Source: Dehalococcoidia bacterium
Lineage (GTDB): Bacteria; Chloroflexota; Dehalococcoidia; Plut-88900
Reading direction: 5' to 3'
Assembly: GCA_012270635.1 (NCBI GenBank)
Contig: JAAXHX010000232.1
Location: forward strand, 1-12,900
DNA length: 12,900 nt
The notes below the pieces were generated by a model. The model was not told where the DNA came from. It saw nothing but the letters and a program-made list of their open reading frames with translations, and did no database searches. Positions 1 to 6,657 of this stretch are shown piece after piece; position 1 is the first letter of the stretch; each line of letters opens with the position of its first letter. The position numbers were made by a program, and so were the translations under genes.

Positions 1-1332
1 ACGGTGATCCTACCGATCTTCTACGAGGGGAAGCTGCAGTTCTTCGCCGTGAACCGGGCGCACCACAGCGACGTGGGCGGCGCCACCCATGGGGGCTACA
101 ACCCCTCGGCCAGCGAGATATACCAGGAGGGAATCCGCATCCCACCCCTGAAGCTGATCGAGAAGGGCGCGCCCCGGGACGACGTCTTGCAGATGCTCTC
201 GGCGAACGTGCGGCACCCGGAGAACTTTCTCGGGGACTTTCAGGCGCAGTTCGGGTCGGTGAGGATTGCGGCGCGGCGAATCACGACGATGCTGGACAGG
301 TACGGCGCCGAGGGGCTGAAGCGGGCGGTTGACGAGATATTGCACGGGACGGAGGTGCAGGTCAGGGAGATGATCTCCTCGTGGCCGGATGGGGTGTACA
401 AGGGCGAGTCGCTCATCGATGACGACGGTTTCGGGGCGGAGATGGTGCCCATCCGAGCGACGGTGACCGTAGACGGGGACAGGATGACCATCGACCTGAG
501 CGAGTCCAGCAAGCAGGTCACGGGGTTCATAAACAGCGCCTACGCCAACACCCGGTCTCTGGCCCACGTATCGCTGATGTACATGGCCCCCTTCGACGTG
601 GCGAGGAACGAGGGCTCGATGAGGCCCATAACCGTCATCGCGCCCAAGGGCCTTATCGTGAACCCGAACCCGCCCGCACCGGTGACCATGAGCACCAACC
701 ACTGCGGCGAAGAGATAGTGGAAGCGGTGTTCCGGGCTATGGTGCAGGCCGTGCCCGAGGCCGTCACCGCCGGGTTCTCCCGGCGGCTGAGGTATGCCAT
801 AACGGGAGAGGACCCGAAGACCGGCAGGAGGTTCATCTGGCACTTCTTCCTTGGGCGGGGAGGCGGCGGGGCGTCCAGCGGCTTCGACGGCTGGTCAAAT
901 GTCGGTGAGATCAACGTGGCCGGGGGCATAAGGAGCCCCAGCGTGGAGGTCACCGAGGAGCGGTTCCCCTTCTTCATACCGCGCTACGAACTGCTGCCCG
1001 ATTCCGGGGGCAAGGGGAGGTGGAGGGGGGGCCTGGGAAGCGTGGTGGAACTGGTGTACGAAGGGGCCCCGGGGGCCCGACTGAACACCGCGGGAGACGG
1101 GATAGTGAACCCGCCCTTCGGGCTGCTGGGCGGGGGTCCCGGCTGGCCTCACAGGTACAGCATCCTCTCCAACGGAGATGAGCGGGTGCTCCACTCCAAG
1201 GAGACGGGCGTGCCGGTAAAGCCGGGGGACGTTATCCTCTGCTACGCCGCGGGCGGCGGGGGGTACGGGGACCCGACCCAGCGTGACAAAGAGACACAAA
1301 GACAGGACCTGAGGAATGGCTACTGTACATAA
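1..1332 (+). CDS. Hydantoinase B/oxoprolinase family protein (5'-truncated)
   Basis: This is the B subunit of an ATP-dependent hydantoinase/5-oxoprolinase-type enzyme, which opens cyclic amides together with an A subunit that is probably just upstream, outside the window. The frame is open from base 1, so the start is missing; the GTG at base 4 is internal. Family hallmarks are the NRAHHSDVGGATHG segment (about residues 17-30), the EIYQEGIRIPP segment (38-48), a glycine-rich FFLGRGGGGASSGFDGW segment, and the C-terminal GGGGYGDP (417-424). Against the usual 520-580 residues, roughly the first 100 are missing. The C terminus stops soon after GGGGYGDP, at RNGYCT, where relatives normally continue for another 15-20 residues. 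The 3' end overlaps the next gene by 17 bp, which suggests an operon. The substrate cannot be read from sequence. The family call is firm. Confidence 0.93.
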   Translation, partial: TVILPIFYEGKLQFFAVNRAHHSDVGGATHGGYNPSASEIYQEGIRIPPLKLIEKGAPRDDVLQMLSANVRHPENFLGDFQAQFGSVRIAARRITTMLDRYGAEGLKRAVDEILHGTEVQVREMISSWPDGVYKGESLIDDDGFGAEMVPIRATVTVDGDRMTIDLSESSKQVTGFINSAYANTRSLAHVSLMYMAPFDVARNEGSMRPITVIAPKGLIVNPNPPAPVTMSTNHCGEEIVEAVFRAMVQAVPEAVTAGFSRRLRYAITGEDPKTGRRFIWHFFLGRGGGGASSGFDGWSNVGEINVAGGIRSPSVEVTEERFPFFIPRYELLPDSGGKGRWRGGLGSVVELVYEGAPGARLNTAGDGIVNPPFGLLGGGPGWPHRYSILSNGDERVLHSKETGVPVKPGDVILCYAAGGGGYGDPTQRDKETQRQDLRNGYCT

Positions 1333-2548
1333 CGCAAAGTCTTACGACCTGGCAATAGCGGGGGCGGGGATCGCGGGGGCCAGCCTCGCCGTGTCCATGG
1401 CGAGGGCCGGGTACGGGGTGATTCTCATAGAATCGGCCACCGAGTTCCGGGACAGGGTCCGGGGCGAGTTCATATTCCCGTGGGGCGTCGTCGAGGCGAG
1501 GGCCCTGGGGATATACGACGACATAATCGGGGCGGGGGGACACCAGGTCCTCTACATGGACATGTACGGAGGCCCCAAGCGAATGTTCCACGGCGACCTA
1601 GTAAACGACACCGGGGCGGGGGTCTCGGCGCTGACGTTCTACCACCCGACGCTGCAGAAGAACCTCCTGTATGCGGCGTTAGCGGCAGGGGTCACGGTGA
1701 CGCGAGGGACGCGGGTGAAGGGGTTGGAGAGGGTGGATGGGATGCTGACCCTGCGCACCGAGGGAGCGGTGTCGGAGGAGTTCCGTTGCCGGATGCTGGT
1801 CGGGGCGGATGGGAGGGGCTCGCAGACCCGGGCGCTGGGCGGCTTTCAGGTGGGTCGGGACCCGGACTCCAACTTGGTCGCGGGACTGCTCTTCGACGAT
1901 ATGAGCGTCGCCGACGATGCGGCGCACCACTGGGCCAACCCCAACGCGGGGCTGGCGGCAATCCTGTTCCCCCAGGGCCGGGGTCGGGTGCGAGCCTACT
2001 TCTGCCATCGCTGGGATACGGGGTACAGGCTGAGCGGCGACAAGGACCGGGACAATTTCGTCGAGGGGTTTCTGAAGACGGGGGCCCCGGAGGAGATATT
2101 CTCGGGGGCGAGGACCGCGGGGCCCTTGGCCACTTTCGACGGGGCGCACACCTGGGTCGACCACCCGTACAAAGACGGCGTGGCGCTGATCGGGGACGCG
2201 GCGGCGACGGGAGACCCGACGTGGGGACAAGGGCTTTCGACGAGCTTGCGGGACTCGCGGCTTCTACGGGATGCGCTGGTATCCAATGAAGACTGGGAGG
2301 AGTCGGGCCACGCCTACGCCGCCGCGCACGACTCCTTCTACGGGATCAACCACACTTTCGAAATCTGGACCAGCCACCTGCTCATGGACCCGAAGTCCCG
2401 AGACCTGCGCACCCGAGCGGTGCCCAAGATGAAGCAGGACCCTTTCGGCCACCTCCACGCCTTCTACTACGGCCCCGATAGGGAGCTGGATGAGCAGGCC
2501 CGCCTCGACTTCTTCGTCGAAACCCCGGACATAAGCGTTCCCATCTAA
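1316..2548 (+). CDS. FAD-dependent monooxygenase (PHBH/UbiH-like fold)
   Basis: A 410-residue flavoprotein expected to hydroxylate or epoxidise a small organic substrate using NAD(P)H and O2. An N-terminal Rossmann dinucleotide site GAGIAG lies at residues 16-21, ending in the acidic E39 of the second strand. The second motif is GADG at 163-166, and the flavin-ribityl GD motif is LIGDAAATGD at 291-300, followed by the helix GQGLSTSLRDS. This arrangement is that of the FAD_binding_3 group A monooxygenases; some geranylgeranyl reductases and halogenases share it. The halogenase WxWxIP signature was not seen. The ATG lies inside the end of the hydantoinase B gene, with only a short GAGG just upstream, so translation is probably coupled. 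The next gene starts 13 bp downstream. The substrate is unknown; the neighbours suggest turnover of a ring or amide compound. Confidence 0.9.
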   Translation: MATVHNAKSYDLAIAGAGIAGASLAVSMARAGYGVILIESATEFRDRVRGEFIFPWGVVEARALGIYDDIIGAGGHQVLYMDMYGGPKRMFHGDLVNDTGAGVSALTFYHPTLQKNLLYAALAAGVTVTRGTRVKGLERVDGMLTLRTEGAVSEEFRCRMLVGADGRGSQTRALGGFQVGRDPDSNLVAGLLFDDMSVADDAAHHWANPNAGLAAILFPQGRGRVRAYFCHRWDTGYRLSGDKDRDNFVEGFLKTGAPEEIFSGARTAGPLATFDGAHTWVDHPYKDGVALIGDAAATGDPTWGQGLSTSLRDSRLLRDALVSNEDWEESGHAYAAAHDSFYGINHTFEIWTSHLLMDPKSRDLRTRAVPKMKQDPFGHLHAFYYGPDRELDEQARLDFFVETPDISVPI

Positions 2549-2561
2549 GGAAGACACGGCC

Positions 2562-3323
2562 ATGACCACCGACAACCTGCAGCGTATCTACCTCGATGGC
2601 CGCCACTATGACCTGGCCTACAGCGCCTTCACGGAGGACATCGATTTCTGGATAGGGGCAGCGAGGCGTTACGGAGGCCCGGTCCTGGAGCTGGCCTGCG
2701 GAACGGGACGGATCGCGGTCCCGTTGGCAAGGGAGGGGTTTGACGTAACGGGCGTCGACCTGGCGGAGTCCATGCTGGAGCAGGCGGCGCGGAACTCCGA
2801 GCGGGAGGGGCTGGGCGTCGGGTGGGCGAAGGCGGACATGCGGGACTTTTCCTTGGGCAGGACGTACCCTCTCATCATCTGCCCGTCCCAGAGCATCTCC
2901 CGGCTGCTGACCAACGAGGACCTGGAAAGGTGTCTGTCCAGTATAAAGGAGCACCTGGGGGCCGGAGGGGTGTTCATCATGGAGCTGTACAACCCGTCGC
3001 TGGAGATCCTGAGTCGGGGGGAGGAGAGGGCCCCGTTCCTGGAATACGATCACCCGGACGGCGGGGGGAGGGTGAGGGTGGATGTCAGCAGCGCCTACGA
3101 CAAGGCCACCCAGCTCCAGAGCCTGACACTCCACTACTCCCTGCCCGGCGTAGCCCGACAGCCGACGGAGCACGTGCGGATTCGGATGTATTTCCCCCAG
3201 GAACTGGAGGCGATGCTCAAGTACAACGGGTTCGAGGTACGGGCCAAGTACGGCGATTTCAACGGCAAGCCTTTTGAGTCGGGGGACAATCACCAGATAC
3301 TGGTGTGTGGCGTCTCGGAGTAG
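2562..3323 (+). CDS. Class I SAM-dependent methyltransferase
   Basis: A 253-residue cytosolic methyltransferase. Motif I, VLELACGTGR, is at residues 41-50 and binds SAM. The acidic post-I loop is GVDLAESML at 64-72, and the ADMRDF segment at 91-96 corresponds to the adenine-contacting motif. The C-terminal part (from about 187: YFPQELEAMLKYNGFEV, then YGDFNGKPF) has the usual YxPxEL...GFEV...YGDF layout of Methyltransf_11/25-type enzymes. The start is supported by an AAGGAAG Shine-Dalgarno overlapping the preceding stop codon (TAAGGAAG), 13 bp from stop to start, so the gene belongs to the same operon as the monooxygenase. A hydroxylase followed by a methyltransferase suggests O-methylation of a hydroxylated product, but that is inference. 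The acceptor substrate is unknown. The family is certain. Confidence 0.92.
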   Translation: MTTDNLQRIYLDGRHYDLAYSAFTEDIDFWIGAARRYGGPVLELACGTGRIAVPLAREGFDVTGVDLAESMLEQAARNSEREGLGVGWAKADMRDFSLGRTYPLIICPSQSISRLLTNEDLERCLSSIKEHLGAGGVFIMELYNPSLEILSRGEERAPFLEYDHPDGGGRVRVDVSSAYDKATQLQSLTLHYSLPGVARQPTEHVRIRMYFPQELEAMLKYNGFEVRAKYGDFNGKPFESGDNHQILVCGVSE

Positions 3324-3370
3324 CCCTTCGCCCCGTGACCTGTTGCCCCTCACCCTGCCCCCTTGGGAGA

Positions 3371-3400
3371 TTGGTTCCCGCCCACCGGCCCTGCTATTTT
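3371..3400 (+). promoter_or_regulatory. Possible promoter for the MFS transporter gene
   Basis: TTGGTT at 3371-3376 and TATTTT at 3395-3400 are separated by 18 bp, and a TGC just before the second box makes an extended -10. Transcription would start near 3407, at the base of the strong hairpin at 3406-3434, giving a leader of about 160 nt. Both boxes are imperfect matches, and no sigma factor specificity is known for this organism. Confidence 0.25.
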
Positions 3401-3405
3401 GATGT

Positions 3406-3434
3406 GGGGAGATGCCGCGTGCCGGCATCTCCCC
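3406..3434. terminator. 12-bp perfect hairpin, possible terminator or leader structure
   Basis: GGGGAGATGCCG (3406-3417) and CGGCATCTCCCC (3423-3434) are perfect reverse complements around the 5-nt loop CGTGC. The hairpin lies 82 bp after the methyltransferase stop, a sensible place to end the upstream operon. It is not followed by a T-run on either strand (CAATTATTGG on the plus side), so it is not a classical intrinsic terminator. It could end transcription by another route, stabilise mRNA 3' ends, or form the 5' end of the transporter leader. Confidence 0.5.
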
Positions 3435-3472
3435 CAATTATTGGTCAAGGGGGGAGGGGACGGGATATCCTC

Positions 3473-3505
3473 CCGCTCATACTGAGCCTGTCGAAGTATG
3501 AGCGG
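3473..3505. repeat. Short palindromic repeat of the 'GAGCCTGTCGA' loop type
   Basis: CCGCTCATACT (3473-3483) and AGTATGAGCGG (3495-3505) are perfect 11-bp inverted arms around the loop GAGCCTGTCGA. The element resembles the short intergenic repeat seen in many bacterial and MAG assemblies with the core CTGAGC(C/T)TGTCGAAGG. Here the stem carries A/T at the position usually C/G on both arms, so pairing is kept. It sits in the leader of the MFS gene, 62 bp before its start codon. Only this copy is present in the window. Confidence 0.7.
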
Positions 3506-3567
3506 CACGGACGTTTCTGGAACAGGTTTGCAAAGACCTCGTCGAGAAAGAGGGAATTTAAGCGTTA

Positions 3568-4830
3568 ATGGCGATAGATTCGCAGGGCAGTGTCAGAGGC
3601 CGGGAGGGGAGGCACGGGTTCCGCTGGGGGGTGCTATCGTTCCTCGGGCTGAATAACGGATTCAACGTCCTGTTCGTCCTGTCCCTGGGGATCCTGCTGC
3701 CATCCATATCCCACGACCTGGGCCTGTCTCCCTCGCAGCAGGGAGCCCTGGGGTCGTCATCCCTCTTCGGAAACCTCCTGTTCGCCCTGCCTTCCAGCAT
3801 CCTGCTATCGCGACTTAGCGGCAGAATGGTCCTGCTGGGGTCGTTGATCGCCATGGGACTGTTCGCCCTGGGCCAGGCCTGGGCCCCGGTCTTCCTGGTA
3901 TTGCTGCTTTCCCGGCTCTTCTTCGGGCTGGCGGCGGCCTCCATGCATCCGGCCAGAACGGTGCTGATCAACCAGTGGTTCCCGCCCCGGGAGGTGATCC
4001 TGGCCAACGGAATCTTCAACGGCACCTACGGACCGGCGGCGGTGCTTGCCCTGGTCCTCACCCCATACCTGCTCCTCTGGCTGGACGACAGCTGGAAGAC
4101 GATCCTGGCGGCCTATTCGATAGCAATACTGGGGGTCGCCGCGGCGTGGACGCTGATTGGGTTCGTGAGGAGGCAGACCTACTCACCGAGCGCGGGAGAC
4201 AGCCTGCAACTGAACATAAGGAAAACGTTGGGGCGGCACAAGGAACTGTGGATAGTCGGGCTGGGGATGATGGGGATGAACCTGATGTGGAGCTCCTTCG
4301 TGACCTTCTGGCCGACGATGCTGCTGGAGGACCACGACATATCGTTGCGGATGTCGGGGTTCATATTTGCCTTCGCGGCGATCCTGGAGGGGTTGGGCAG
4401 CGTGACGGTGGGCTACCTGGTGGCGAGATGGGGGCGCAGCAACGTGATGGGGCCCGCAATTACGGTCTTCGGGGCTATGATCGCCTTGGGGGCCGTCGGA
4501 ATGGCCTCGACGGGCAGCATTCCCTGGCTCATCGGGTTTGCGGCCATACACGGCATCGGCTTTTCCCTGGTGCCCTTCGTCTGGACGCTGCCCTACAGGT
4601 TCCCGGGCTTCGGGTCACGGGAGATCGCCGTGGCCATGGGTTTCATCGAGACGTGCCTGCTGACGGGCGGGGCCATAGGCCCGGCCCTCACGGGCTTCAT
4701 CCAGGAGTCCACGGAGGACCTCCAACTTGCGCTGTTGATCTCCTCTGCGTTCTCGGGGGCGATCGTGGTGGCGGGCCTGGTGTTGACCGCCGGGTGGGTG
4801 CGGCGCAGGCAGCAGGGCCCGGAACCCTAG
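3568..4830 (+). CDS. MFS transporter (12-TM, NarK/organic-anion type)
   Basis: A 420-residue integral inner-membrane carrier of the major facilitator superfamily. Roughly twelve hydrophobic segments can be followed, with a central cytoplasmic loop at about residues 200-225 separating two six-helix halves. The loop between TM2 and TM3 (LLSRLSGRMVLLG, about 79-91) is a degenerate motif A, lacking its usual Asp. The segment SRLFFGLAAASMHPARTVLINQWFPP (about 115-140) has the layout common in MFS anion and metabolite importers; its key residues are R116, H127, P128, W137 and F138. The ATG has a purine-rich AAAGAGGGA about 12 bp upstream, somewhat far. Substrate and direction are unknown; the catabolic neighbours suggest uptake of an organic acid or amide. 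The gene ends head-to-head with the amidohydrolase gene, their stop codons overlapping. Confidence 0.88.
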   Translation: MAIDSQGSVRGREGRHGFRWGVLSFLGLNNGFNVLFVLSLGILLPSISHDLGLSPSQQGALGSSSLFGNLLFALPSSILLSRLSGRMVLLGSLIAMGLFALGQAWAPVFLVLLLSRLFFGLAAASMHPARTVLINQWFPPREVILANGIFNGTYGPAAVLALVLTPYLLLWLDDSWKTILAAYSIAILGVAAAWTLIGFVRRQTYSPSAGDSLQLNIRKTLGRHKELWIVGLGMMGMNLMWSSFVTFWPTMLLEDHDISLRMSGFIFAFAAILEGLGSVTVGYLVARWGRSNVMGPAITVFGAMIALGAVGMASTGSIPWLIGFAAIHGIGFSLVPFVWTLPYRFPGFGSREIAVAMGFIETCLLTGGAIGPALTGFIQESTEDLQLALLISSAFSGAIVVAGLVLTAGWVRRRQQGPEP

Positions 4831-5963
4831 AGTCCGTACATCTCCCGGGCGTTGAGGCCCATGACCCTGGCCTGGTCCTCGGGGGACAGACTGCCGAGGC
4901 TCTCCTTGAGCTGGGCCACGGGCTCTTCGCAGGAGTCGCTGTGGGGATAGTCGAAGGCCCAGACCAGCCTGTCGGCGCCCATGAGGTTGGCCGTTGCGGC
5001 GCCGAGCTCGTCGTCGGGCTCCATGGATATCCAGCCGCGCTCCCGGAAGTACTCGCTGGGCTTGTGTTTCATGGCGGTGGTGAAGCCGATGAGCTCGAAG
5101 GTCTCGTCCATTCTCTCCAGGAAGTAGGGCATCCAGAGACAGCCGGACTCCAGCATCAGGATCTTCAGGTCGGGGAACCTGTCGAAGACGGCGCCCTGGA
5201 AGAAGCTGCAGAAGGCGTTCATAAGGTCGGTGGACTCGACGGTGAAGGTCCACCAGGAGGGGTGCTTGACCTCGGGGTGGAGGAGCGATGGCGAGGAGGT
5301 GCCCGCCGAGCCGACGTGGAGGGATACGGGGACGCCCTGGGCCTGGTGCTCGGCCCAGAGAGGGTCCCAGTGGGTTGCGCCGAAAGAGATGTCCCTGGGT
5401 GGGCCGGACGGGGCTTGGACGGCCTTCTTCCCGAGCCAGGAGAAGCGCCGCATCTCGCCGACGCTAAGCTCCAAGTCGTGCCAGGGTAGGGTGAGGGCGG
5501 GGACCAGGCGGTCGGGGTGGGCATTGCAGAACTCGACGATCCAGTCGTTGTAGACGCTGCAATAAGCGTGGGATAGGCCGGGATCGTCGAGTCGGGCGAA
5601 GGCGAGACCGACGGTGGGGTAGAGGATGCTGATGTCGATGCCCTCGGCGGTCATCATCTTGACCCGTTCGTCGGGGTCCCAGGCGCCGGGGACGCGGGAG
5701 AGGGCCTGCTCCCAGGTGATGTCGCGCTTTTCGAAGACGTGCTCTTTGCGCCACTCGCGCGTCGTGCCTATGGCGGCGACGTTGGCGCTCCTCCCCTTGG
5801 AATAGGTGCCGGTCATGACCCCGTCAAAGCTCCAATACTCGAGGCCCTCATCGTCGATATCAATGCGGAGGGCGCGGGACTTGTATTCGGGGGCTATTCT
5901 CTCGGCCCAGAGGGAAGCGGGTTCGAGGATGTGGCCGTCTACGTCGATAACCTGAGCAGTCAT
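4827..5963 (-). CDS. Amidohydrolase-2 family metal-dependent hydrolase/decarboxylase (ACMSD-like)
   Basis: A 378-residue TIM-barrel enzyme of the amidohydrolase-related family (COG2159 type), whose members hydrolyse or decarboxylate carboxylated or aromatic compounds using a metal ion. The N-terminal metal motif is DVDGHILEP with H11. Further ligand candidates are H216 in SLHVGSAG and D338 in FDYPHSDS; LESGCLWMPYFLERMDE (271-287) is also typical. The first motif has only one His, as in many relatives, rather than the HxH of classical ACMSD. I chose the ATG at 5963 because a nearly full-length Shine-Dalgarno precedes it. A frame extension to a GTG at 6017 adds 18 residues with no family match and would begin upstream of an exact TATAAT. 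Substrate unknown. It may act on a product of the neighbouring oxidative genes, though it is transcribed separately. Confidence 0.92.
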   Translation of the reverse strand: MTAQVIDVDGHILEPASLWAERIAPEYKSRALRIDIDDEGLEYWSFDGVMTGTYSKGRSANVAAIGTTREWRKEHVFEKRDITWEQALSRVPGAWDPDERVKMMTAEGIDISILYPTVGLAFARLDDPGLSHAYCSVYNDWIVEFCNAHPDRLVPALTLPWHDLELSVGEMRRFSWLGKKAVQAPSGPPRDISFGATHWDPLWAEHQAQGVPVSLHVGSAGTSSPSLLHPEVKHPSWWTFTVESTDLMNAFCSFFQGAVFDRFPDLKILMLESGCLWMPYFLERMDETFELIGFTTAMKHKPSEYFRERGWISMEPDDELGAATANLMGADRLVWAFDYPHSDSCEEPVAQLKESLGSLSPEDQARVMGLNAREMYGL

Positions 5964-5967
5964 GTTG

Positions 5968-5977
5968 TCACCGCCTT
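5968..5977 (-). promoter_or_regulatory. Strong ribosome binding site deciding the amidohydrolase start
   Basis: On the minus strand AAGGCGGTGA lies 4 nt before the ATG at 5963. It differs at one position from AAGGAGGTGA, the full complement of the 16S 3' end. It is the best Shine-Dalgarno in the window and rules against the longer reading that begins at 6017. Confidence 0.8.
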
Positions 5978-5997
5978 TCGGGTTTGCTGACGGAGGC

Positions 5998-6003
5998 ATT
6001 ATA
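5998..6003 (-). promoter_or_regulatory. Exact TATAAT -10 box upstream of the amidohydrolase gene
   Basis: The minus strand reads TATAAT (ATTATA on the plus strand), preceded by CCCCCT. It lies 34 nt before the ATG at 5963, giving a short leader of about 28 nt that still includes the ribosome binding site. No good -35 box is visible at 16-18 bp, so the match may reflect an activator-dependent promoter or chance. Confidence 0.5.
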
Positions 6004-6050
6004 AGGGGGATTGTCACTCCAGGGCGCTATACATAATGTTGGCAGACACT

Positions 6051-6497
6051 TCATTCTTCAGGCTCGGGGGTGGGGCGGGGGGCCAGGCGGAGGGCTAGGA
6101 TGAAAAGGACGCCGGTGATGGCGCCGACCGCGCCGAAGATGCCCGCGCCTTCGAGGCCACCCAGAAATCCCCCGATCACCGCGCCGATCATCGTGGCGAC
6201 CGTTGCGATCAGGTACTTGAACTCCAGCCCCAGGCGTCTCATCACGACGGTCAGCGTTCCGGCCGGGGCGCCGATGACGACGCCTACGAGGGCCGAGGCC
6301 GCAGCCGCACGCAGGACCTCAATGGATCCACTGAATGCCAGACCCAGCACGGCCCCAATGACCGCACCCGACAGCGCCCCGGCCAAGGCGCCCAGAAGGA
6401 ATCCGGCTGCAAGGAAGAGGACGCTCTTCGCCGAGACTAGCCCTATGGCCTTCAGGCGATGGGACGCTATGTATGAGCTGTAGCTTGCGCGATGCAA
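6051..6497 (-). CDS. Gly/Ala-rich membrane protein of unknown function
   Basis: A 148-residue protein I do not recognise. It has three or four hydrophobic segments (about residues 24-56, 62-85, 95-117 and 118-138) dense in GxxxG-like spacing (GFLLGALAGALSG, GAVIGGFLGGLEGAG), which suggests tightly packed helices. A basic RR pair lies at 87-88, and the C terminus is charged and proline-rich (RLAPRPTPEPEE). The only usable start in the frame is the TTG at 6497, because an in-frame TAA lies 11 codons upstream of it. It has no clear Shine-Dalgarno, and the TTG sits inside a small CTTGC/GCAAG inverted repeat (6484-6498). The gene is divergent from the DUF3179 gene and 87 bp upstream of the amidohydrolase, which has its own promoter. 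The hydrophobic pattern supports coding; the exact start is doubtful. Confidence 0.65.
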   Translation of the reverse strand: MHRASYSSYIASHRLKAIGLVSAKSVLFLAAGFLLGALAGALSGAVIGAVLGLAFSGSIEVLRAAAASALVGVVIGAPAGTLTVVMRRLGLEFKYLIATVATMIGAVIGGFLGGLEGAGIFGAVGAITGVLFILALRLAPRPTPEPEE

Positions 6498-6657
6498 GAT
6501 GGCCCGGGTGGCTGCTTATGTTTCCAGGATAGGGACTCGATGCCCGGGGATATCTTAAGGCACGGGTGAAGGGTGCGCCAATGGGGGCCTGGGCACTCGG
6601 GGGCTGTGATTGACTCAAGCGGGAGATGTTAGACTAAAAGGTATCCCGACCTTCGAT
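6498..6657. promoter_or_regulatory. Divergent intergenic region before the DUF3179 gene
   Basis: This 160-bp gap separates the Gly/Ala-rich membrane protein (minus) from the DUF3179 lipoprotein (plus). The plus strand carries TTGACT at 6610-6615, a five-of-six -35 match, and an extended -10-like TGTTAGACT at 6627-6635, but they are only 14 bp apart, so they may not act as a pair. AAAAGG at 6637-6641 is 16 nt from the ATG, long for a ribosome binding site. No convincing hairpin was found. Confidence 0.3.

Noticed and set aside
10..843. 277-residue minus-strand frame antisense to hydantoinase B
   Set aside because: Composition is His/Arg/Pro/Gly-biased and there are no motifs, while the plus frame is a clear hydantoinase B.
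1480..2289. 269-residue plus-strand frame shifted within the monooxygenase gene
   Set aside because: It is an Arg/Gly-rich frame with no motifs inside a gene with three intact FAD motifs.
3305..3568. 87-residue plus-strand frame in the gap before the MFS gene
   Set aside because: It runs through a 12-bp hairpin and a palindromic repeat, has no motif, and overlaps the methyltransferase end and the MFS start.
3975..5489. 504-residue plus-strand open frame across the MFS end and the amidohydrolase antisense
   Set aside because: It is rich in Gly, Arg, Asp and Pro with no family motif and overlaps two well-supported genes. High third-position GC keeps such antisense and shifted frames open.
5964..6017. 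18-residue N-terminal extension of the amidohydrolase from a GTG
   Set aside because: The extension has no ribosome binding site, lies across an exact TATAAT, and the ATG at 5963 has a near-perfect Shine-Dalgarno.
6610..6657. TTG-started 16-residue extension of the DUF3179 protein
   Set aside because: It would place polar residues before the signal peptide and has no ribosome binding site. The ATG at 6658 gives a normal lipoprotein N terminus.
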